Shown piece after piece: positions 60,330 to 64,000 of a DNA stretch of 64,000 nucleotides. A model generated the notes under the pieces. That model did not search any database, was not told where the DNA came from, and saw nothing but the letters and a program-made list of their open reading frames with translations. The first letter of the stretch is position 1. The number at the start of each line of letters is the position of its first letter. This DNA comes from JAJZNI01 sp035624785. Lineage in GTDB: Bacteria > Chloroflexota > Dormibacteria > Aeolococcales > Aeolococcaceae. The DNA is taken from contig DASPQV010000008.1 in assembly GCA_035624785.1 (NCBI GenBank), forward strand, positions 55,796 through 119,795, written 5' to 3'. The position numbers and the translations under genes were made by a program.

Positions 60330-61360
60330 CCCTGTCGCACCAACCTCACGTCGTTCTCGTAGAGCAGTCGCACGTCGTCGATCCCGTAGGCGAGCTGGGC
60401 CGCCCGTTCGATGCCGAAACCGAAGGCGAACCCGGTGTAGCGATGCGGGTCGGCACCGCCGTTGCGAAGCACGTCGGGATGCACCATGCCACTGCCCAGC
60501 ACCTCGATCCAGCCGCTGTGCTTGCAGATCGGGCAGCCCTTGCCGCCACACGTCATGCAGGACACGTCCATCTCCAGCGACGGCTCGGTGAACTCGAAGT
60601 GGTGCGGCCGGAGCCGGATCGCGCGGTCGGCGCCGAAGATCGAGCGGGCGAAGTACTCGAGGGTCCCCTTCAGATCCCCCACGGTCACTCCCTCGTCGAC
60701 GAGGAGCCCCTCGACCTGATGAAACTGGGGTGAGTGAGTGGCGTCGTTGTCGCGCCGGAAGCACTTGCCGGGGACGATGACCCGGAGAGGCACGCCGAGC
60801 TGGATCATCGCCCGGATCTGCACCGGAGACGTCTGGGTGCGGAGGAGGCGTGAGTCGTCGATGTAGAAGGTGTCCTGGGTGTCCCGCGACGGGTGCCCGG
60901 GAGGCATGTTGACCAGCGTGAAGTTGTAGCGGTCGTACTCCACCTCAGGCCCATCCACGGTCAGGTAGCCGAGCTGGGTGAAGACCCGGCGGATCTCCCG
61001 GCTCATCCGGGTCACCGCATGGAGATGCCCGCGCCGGAGCGGAGGCGGCGGCCAGGTGAGGTCGAGGGCTTCGGCGCGAAGGGTGCCGGCGCGCAGGGCC
61101 GCCTCGAGCTGCTCGCGGCGGGCCTGGAGCTCGTCCTGGACCCGTCGCTTGGCTTCGTTGACCGAGATCCCGTACTGACGCCGGGCCTCAGGGCTGGCCA
61201 GGCCGCCAACGGCCTTGAGGAGGAGGGTGAGCTCGCCGTCACCGCGGCCGAGGTAGCGGGCTCGCACCGCGTCCAGGGCGGCGACATCGGCGGCGCTCTC
61301 GACTGCCGCGAGAGCGCGGCTCAGGATGTCGTGGAGGTCGCCATCGGCGTCAGCGGACAC
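60326..61360 (-). CDS. pheS: Phenylalanyl-tRNA synthetase alpha subunit
   Basis: Catalytic subunit, class II synthetase. It has an N-terminal coiled coil (residues 1-90), motif 1 around TVDGPEVEYDRYNFTLVNMPPGHPSRDTQDTFYI, motif 2 RVIVPGKCFRRDNDATHSPQFHQVEGLLVDEG and motif 3 RYTGFAFGFGIERAAQLAYGIDDVR. It starts at GTG 61360 with GAGGAGAG upstream, 40 bp after rplT. A CMTCGGKGCPICKHSGW element lies near the active site, as in other PheS. Confidence 0.95.
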   Translation of the reverse strand: MSADADGDLHDILSRALAAVESAADVAALDAVRARYLGRGDGELTLLLKAVGGLASPEARRQYGISVNEAKRRVQDELQARREQLEAALRAGTLRAEALDLTWPPPPLRRGHLHAVTRMSREIRRVFTQLGYLTVDGPEVEYDRYNFTLVNMPPGHPSRDTQDTFYIDDSRLLRTQTSPVQIRAMIQLGVPLRVIVPGKCFRRDNDATHSPQFHQVEGLLVDEGVTVGDLKGTLEYFARSIFGADRAIRLRPHHFEFTEPSLEMDVSCMTCGGKGCPICKHSGWIEVLGSGMVHPDVLRNGGADPHRYTGFAFGFGIERAAQLAYGIDDVRLLYENDVRLVRQG

Positions 61361-61400
61361 CGGCCTCTCTCCTCACCTCAGCTGGGCGTGCAGATGGGCG

Positions 61401-61763
61401 TCAGGAGGCGCTGATCGCCTCGCGCGCCACGGTCACCAGGCGCTTGAAGGCGTCGGCGTCGGCGACGGCGAGATCGGCCAGCATCTTGCGGTCGATCTCC
61501 ACGCCCGCCGAGCGCAGGCCGTGCATCAGACGGTTGTAGGCAAGCCCGTTCTGCCGGGCGGCGGCATTGATCCGGGCGATCCAGAGGCCGCGCATGTCGC
61601 TCTTCCGCTGCCGCCGGTCACGGTACGCATAGGCCAGCGAATGCATGACCGCCTCGTTGGCCGACTTGTGCAGCCGGTGGCGGCTTCCCTGCATCCCCTC
61701 CGCCAGATCCAGGACCTTCTTGTGACGGGCGCGCTGGGTGACGCCCCGCTTGACCCTGGCCAT
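61401..61763 (-). CDS. rplT: 50S ribosomal protein L20
   Basis: Assembly-initiating 23S rRNA-binding protein, and in Bacillus a regulator of the infC-rpmI-rplT transcript. The 120 residues match throughout: MARVKRGVTQRARHKKVLDLAEGMQGSRHRL, AYAYRDRRQRKSDMRGLWIARINAAARQNGLAYNRLMHGL. Its ATG shares the final base of the rpmI stop (TGATG). See the attenuator-like leader before infC, a possible L20 target. Confidence 0.96.
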   Translation of the reverse strand: MARVKRGVTQRARHKKVLDLAEGMQGSRHRLHKSANEAVMHSLAYAYRDRRQRKSDMRGLWIARINAAARQNGLAYNRLMHGLRSAGVEIDRKMLADLAVADADAFKRLVTVAREAISAS

Positions 61764-61972
61764 CAGTCACCTCCTGACAGGTAGGGGGCGTTGTGCCGGA
61801 CGTGCCGGCTGTCGGCGAGGGACGTCGCGGTCTCGCCGGCGAAGAGGCGCTTGCGCTTCGAGCTCTTCTTGGAAAGGTTGTGCGACTGCATCGCGTGCCG
61901 GCGCATCACCCTGCCGCCGGCGGTCAGCCGGAAGCGCTTCTTGGTGCCCCTATGGTTGCGAATCTTTGGCAT
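61763..61972 (-). CDS. rpmI: 50S ribosomal protein L35
   Basis: The 69 residues match L35: MPKIRNHRGTKKRFRLTAGGRVMRRHAMQSHNLSKKSSKRKR, rich in lysine and arginine. ATG 61972 lies inside the 3' end of infC (23-bp overlap), indicating coupled translation. It precedes rplT by a shared base. Confidence 0.95.
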   Translation of the reverse strand: MPKIRNHRGTKKRFRLTAGGRVMRRHAMQSHNLSKKSSKRKRLFAGETATSLADSRHVRHNAPYLSGGD

Positions 61973-62588
61973 CGGTGGGATTCCCCTCGGTGTCCACGGG
62001 GCCGGCCGGTTCCGCCCCGGGTTGATGATCCCGTGCGTCCTCGCTGCGCGGCGCCGCGGCTCTGCTCGCCTTCTTGTGGGCCGGGCTCATCATCATGGTC
62101 ATGTTCCGGCCCTCGACGAGCGGGTTTCGCTCCACCGTCGCCACCTCGCGCAGGTCCTCGGCCAAGCGGTCGAGCAACCGCCGGCCGAGCTCCTGGTGGA
62201 CCAGCTCCCGGCCCCGGAACACGATGGTCAGCTTGACCTTGTCACCGTCCTCCAGGAAGTGCTTGACGTACCCGAACTTGGTCTGGAAATCGTGCTCCGA
62301 GATCTTGGGACGGAGCTTCATCTCCTTGACCGTGATCACGTTGTGCTCGCGCCGGCTCTCCTTCTCCCGCTTGAGTGCCTCGAACTTGAAGCGGCCGTAG
62401 TCCATGAGCCGGCAGACCGGAGGCTGGGCCTGAGGCGCGACCTCGACCAGGTCCAGCTCCCGTTCCATGGCCAGCGCCTTGGCCCGGTCCAGGGGGACGA
62501 TGCCAAAGGCCTCCTGCGTGGTGTCGTCGAAGAGCCTGACCATGGGGATGCGGATCTGATCGTTGACCCGCAGCTCTCGGAATGCGAT
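61950..62588 (-). CDS. infC: Translation initiation factor IF-3, ATC start
   Basis: Discriminates the initiation codon and keeps ribosomal subunits apart. The N-terminal domain reads RELRVNDQIRIPMVRLFDDTTQEAFGIVPLDRAKALAMERELDLVEVAPQAQPPVCRLMDYGRFKFE. The C-terminal domain has VKEMKLRPKISEHDFQTKFGYVKHFLEDGDKVKLTIVFRGRE. No ATG, GTG or TTG precedes the conserved block at a sensible distance. ATC at 62586-62588 has CAGGAGG nine bases upstream, fitting the family habit of unusual starts (ATT, ATA, ATC) used for autoregulation. The product has a low-complexity acidic tail (SEDARDHQPGAEPAGP) and 212 residues. Confidence 0.94.
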   Translation of the reverse strand: MAFRELRVNDQIRIPMVRLFDDTTQEAFGIVPLDRAKALAMERELDLVEVAPQAQPPVCRLMDYGRFKFEALKREKESRREHNVITVKEMKLRPKISEHDFQTKFGYVKHFLEDGDKVKLTIVFRGRELVHQELGRRLLDRLAEDLREVATVERNPLVEGRNMTMMMSPAHKKASRAAAPRSEDARDHQPGAEPAGPVDTEGNPTDAKDSQP

Positions 62589-62620
62589 GGGTGGAAACCT
62601 CCTGGCTTGTTGGCGTACAC

Positions 62621-62684
62621 AAAAAAGGATAGCTTCCGCTATCCAGGCTTCTGCGGCTGGACCTTCAAGGCAGACCCGGAAGGT
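62621..62684 (-). promoter_or_regulatory. infC leader with intrinsic terminator and competing hairpin
   Basis: On the minus strand GGATAGC-GGAA-GCTATCC (62627-62644) is a perfect 7-bp hairpin followed by TTTTTT (62621-62626), a textbook rho-independent terminator, about 20 bp before the infC Shine-Dalgarno. TCCAG (62657-62661) can instead pair with CTGGA (62642-62646), which overlaps the terminator arm, forming an alternative hairpin. An ACCTTC/GAAGGT stem (62661-62684) lies just upstream. This arrangement fits an attenuator; L20-dependent attenuation of infC-rpmI-rplT is known in Bacillus. Confidence 0.65.
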
Positions 62685-63049
62685 GGGGCCGTACCGCACG
62701 GACCCTCTTGGCGGCGCTCGCGCGTCGGGACCCGAGGATACCACGCCTGTCGGCCGGGCAAACGATCCCGTCCCGCCGTGCGAGACAGCACCCCTGCCGA
62801 GGCGCTGCCCCGAGGCCGGCGGGCAGCTCGCCATCGTCAGCGAGCCCATCCGGAGGCTCCGGACCTTGGGTCTGGCATCGGCGTGGAAGCTGGCGCGCGA
62901 AGCGCGGATACCACGGCCGTGACAGAGGCCAAACCCACGTCCTGCTCCGGTCACTCCCTTGCGGCTGGGATCGCCCGGCCGCTGCGTCCCCGGTGCCAGC
63001 GCGGGGTTGCGCGGCGGTCAGCGAACATCCGTTTCTTATGATCCGGCCA
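62685..63049. other. infC upstream region with two similar promoter-like elements
   Basis: There is no gene in this 365-bp gap. On the minus strand GTTTGCCC..GTGGTATCC (62736-62763) and GTTTGGCC..GTGGTATCC (62906-62934) are related sequences with the TTTGCC/TTTGGC and TATCC elements 16-17 bp apart. They may be tandem promoters for infC-rpmI-rplT. The similarity is partial and the -10 is weak. Confidence 0.35.
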
Positions 63050-63780
63050 TGGAAACGCAGGCCAGGACTGCCGAATCGTTGAGCCGCGAGCTCGCCGACC
63101 GGTCGGTGATGGTGCATGGCGCCATGGCGGAGCTGGTCCGGCTGGCCGCCGAGCCGACGGGCTCGTGGCTATCTGCCAGGAGGCGCTGGACGGACCCATT
63201 GACGGATTGCCCTCAGCTCGAGGCGACGGGGCGGCGGACGCCCGCGGACGCTCGGGGGCTGCAAGGCCGCTGCCCATCCTGGTGGTCCCCGTCGACGCGG
63301 CATCGCTGTCCGGTTCCGATCCCGATGCCGTGGGACATCTCGAGGGCGGTCCCGCACTGCCGCATCGGGTCGTACAGCGGCTGGGCTGAGATGCTGAGCT
63401 GGTGAGGGTCACTGAGCGAGACGGGCTTCCCATCGATGTGGGGCGCCGCCGCCGCATGGTCTCCGCCCGGCTGCGGCGGGCGCTTGAGTCGCGCGACCGA
63501 TTCTGCCGCTTCCCGGGCCGCGCCGTGCCGGCAAGGATGACCCACGCCCATCACGCCCGCAACTGGACGGCAGGCGGGCGGACCGATCTGCGCAACCTGG
63601 TGAGCCTGTGCGGGTTCCCCCACCGGCGGCTGCATGACGGGGTTTACGCCATCCCTGCCCACAACGCGGGCAAGCTGCGCTTCGAGACGGCCGCCGGGAG
63701 GCTGATCGGTCTGGAGCGGGCGACCTCGACGAGCACTCAGTCAGTCGGCCGCCTCTCGAAGGCGCTCATGGGTGAGGGAC
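63050..63780 (+). pseudogene. Decayed HNH endonuclease, DUF222 type
   Basis: The pieces resemble DUF222/13E12-repeat proteins with a C-terminal HNH nuclease. Segment 1 (from ATG 63050) reads METQARTAESLSRELADRS to AELVRLAAE. A frame change near 63150 leads to ADGLVAICQEALDGPIDG through PILVVPVDAAS to VVQRLG. There a TGA (63387-63389) replaces an expected TGC before DAELVRVTERDGLPIDVGRRRR. The HNH part reads DRFCRFPGRAVPARMTHAHHARNW and GGRTDLRNLVSLCGFPHRRLHDG. The expected PGC and FHHR read PGR and FPHR, so two zinc or active-site ligands are lost. Frameshift, stop and missing ligands together indicate inactivity. Confidence 0.75.
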
Positions 63781-63784
63781 CTTT

Positions 63785-64000
63785 CGTCACCCACAACCGC
63801 TCGGACCTTGGTGAGGCGCATGGGCAGCTTGTCGCTGATATTGCCAGAAGAGGCGCTCACCAGCCCCGAGCGTGACCGGCAAGATGTTGAGTCGAAGTTC
63901 GTCACCACGTCGCCCTTCAGCACCGTCGAGTGACTCCAGCCGGGGTCCTCGAGGGTCGACGACACCACCTACTTGGGCAGGTCCGACGGCGATCTCCCCC
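63785..64000 (-). pseudogene. Decayed dihydrofolate-reductase-like gene (RibD C-terminal family), runs off the window
   Basis: Three frames of the minus strand give consecutive pieces: DLPK, a TAG stop (family: LPKY), VVSSTLEDPGWSHSTVLKGDVV; then LNILPVTLGAGERLF in another frame; then SDKLPMRLTKVRAV in the first frame. These match the RibD-C/DHFR-like fold in order (VVSSTL, PVVLGSGKRLF, LRLVEV). The segment between VLKGDVV and LNILPV is far too short. The TAG stop, two frame changes and the internal deletion mark a pseudogene. The 5' end lies beyond position 64000. Confidence 0.7.

Overview
The window is about 70% GC and almost entirely bacterial housekeeping DNA. The gene set is Gram-positive-like: RNase Y, RNase J, SpoVS, a small IF2, fused SecDF, a lipoprotein PstS and SOS boxes of the CGAAC-N4-GTTCG type. 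There is no outer-membrane machinery. This fits a high-GC deep-branching Terrabacteria lineage (Chloroflexota or Dormibacterota-like soil bacterium); the phylum is an inference from gene content and order, not from a marker search.

Layout, left to right. (1) 1-6 kb: mutL-mutS-miaB, leftward. (2) 6-13.5 kb: spoVS, rny, an MFS transporter, recX-recA, a PRC-barrel protein, pncC/cinA and yajQ. (3) 13.7-22.5 kb: ftsK, RNase J, family-4 uracil-DNA glycosylase, two paralogous polytopic GT-C-like proteins and asd. (4) 22.5-43.3 kb: two classic translation and RNA clusters, pnp-rpsO and ribF-truB-nrnA-rbfA-infB-ylxR-nusA-rimP, then secDF-tgt-queA. A carbohydrate/lipid block (lipid kinase, DUF5658-like protein, GH1 beta-glucosidase, GH94 phosphorylase) sits between rpsO and ribF. 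(5) 43.3-46.56 kb: an accessory island between queA and ruvB, holding one intact secreted protein of unknown function, a decayed paralogue of it, and the 3' end of a BNR/sialidase-like gene. (6) 46.56-49.6 kb: ruvB-ruvA-ruvC-yebC. (7) 49.75-50.09 kb: a candidate structured non-coding RNA with its own promoter and terminator. (8) 50.1-57.8 kb: alkylpurine glycosylase, then the phosphate regulon (phoP-type regulator, divergent soluble PAS kinase, pstB-pstS-pstC-pstA, convergent phoU). (9) 57.9-62.6 kb: pheT-pheS-rplT-rpmI-infC with an attenuator-like leader. (10) 63-64 kb: two decayed genes, an HNH endonuclease of the DUF222 type and a dihydrofolate-reductase-like gene.

How it works together. 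Most leftward genes are translationally coupled by ATGA, GTGA or TTGA overlaps. The DNA-repair genes (recA, ftsK, yebC-ruvCAB) share near-consensus LexA-type boxes in their promoter regions, which implies one SOS regulon. The phosphate genes share TTAACC-type repeats at 11-bp spacing. Two genes, infC and probably rny, appear to start at ATC. Several disruptions are visible directly in sequence: a frameshift in nrnA, and the pseudogenes at 43.5, 46.2, 63.1 and 63.8 kb. I found no CRISPR array, insertion sequence, rRNA or convincing tRNA.
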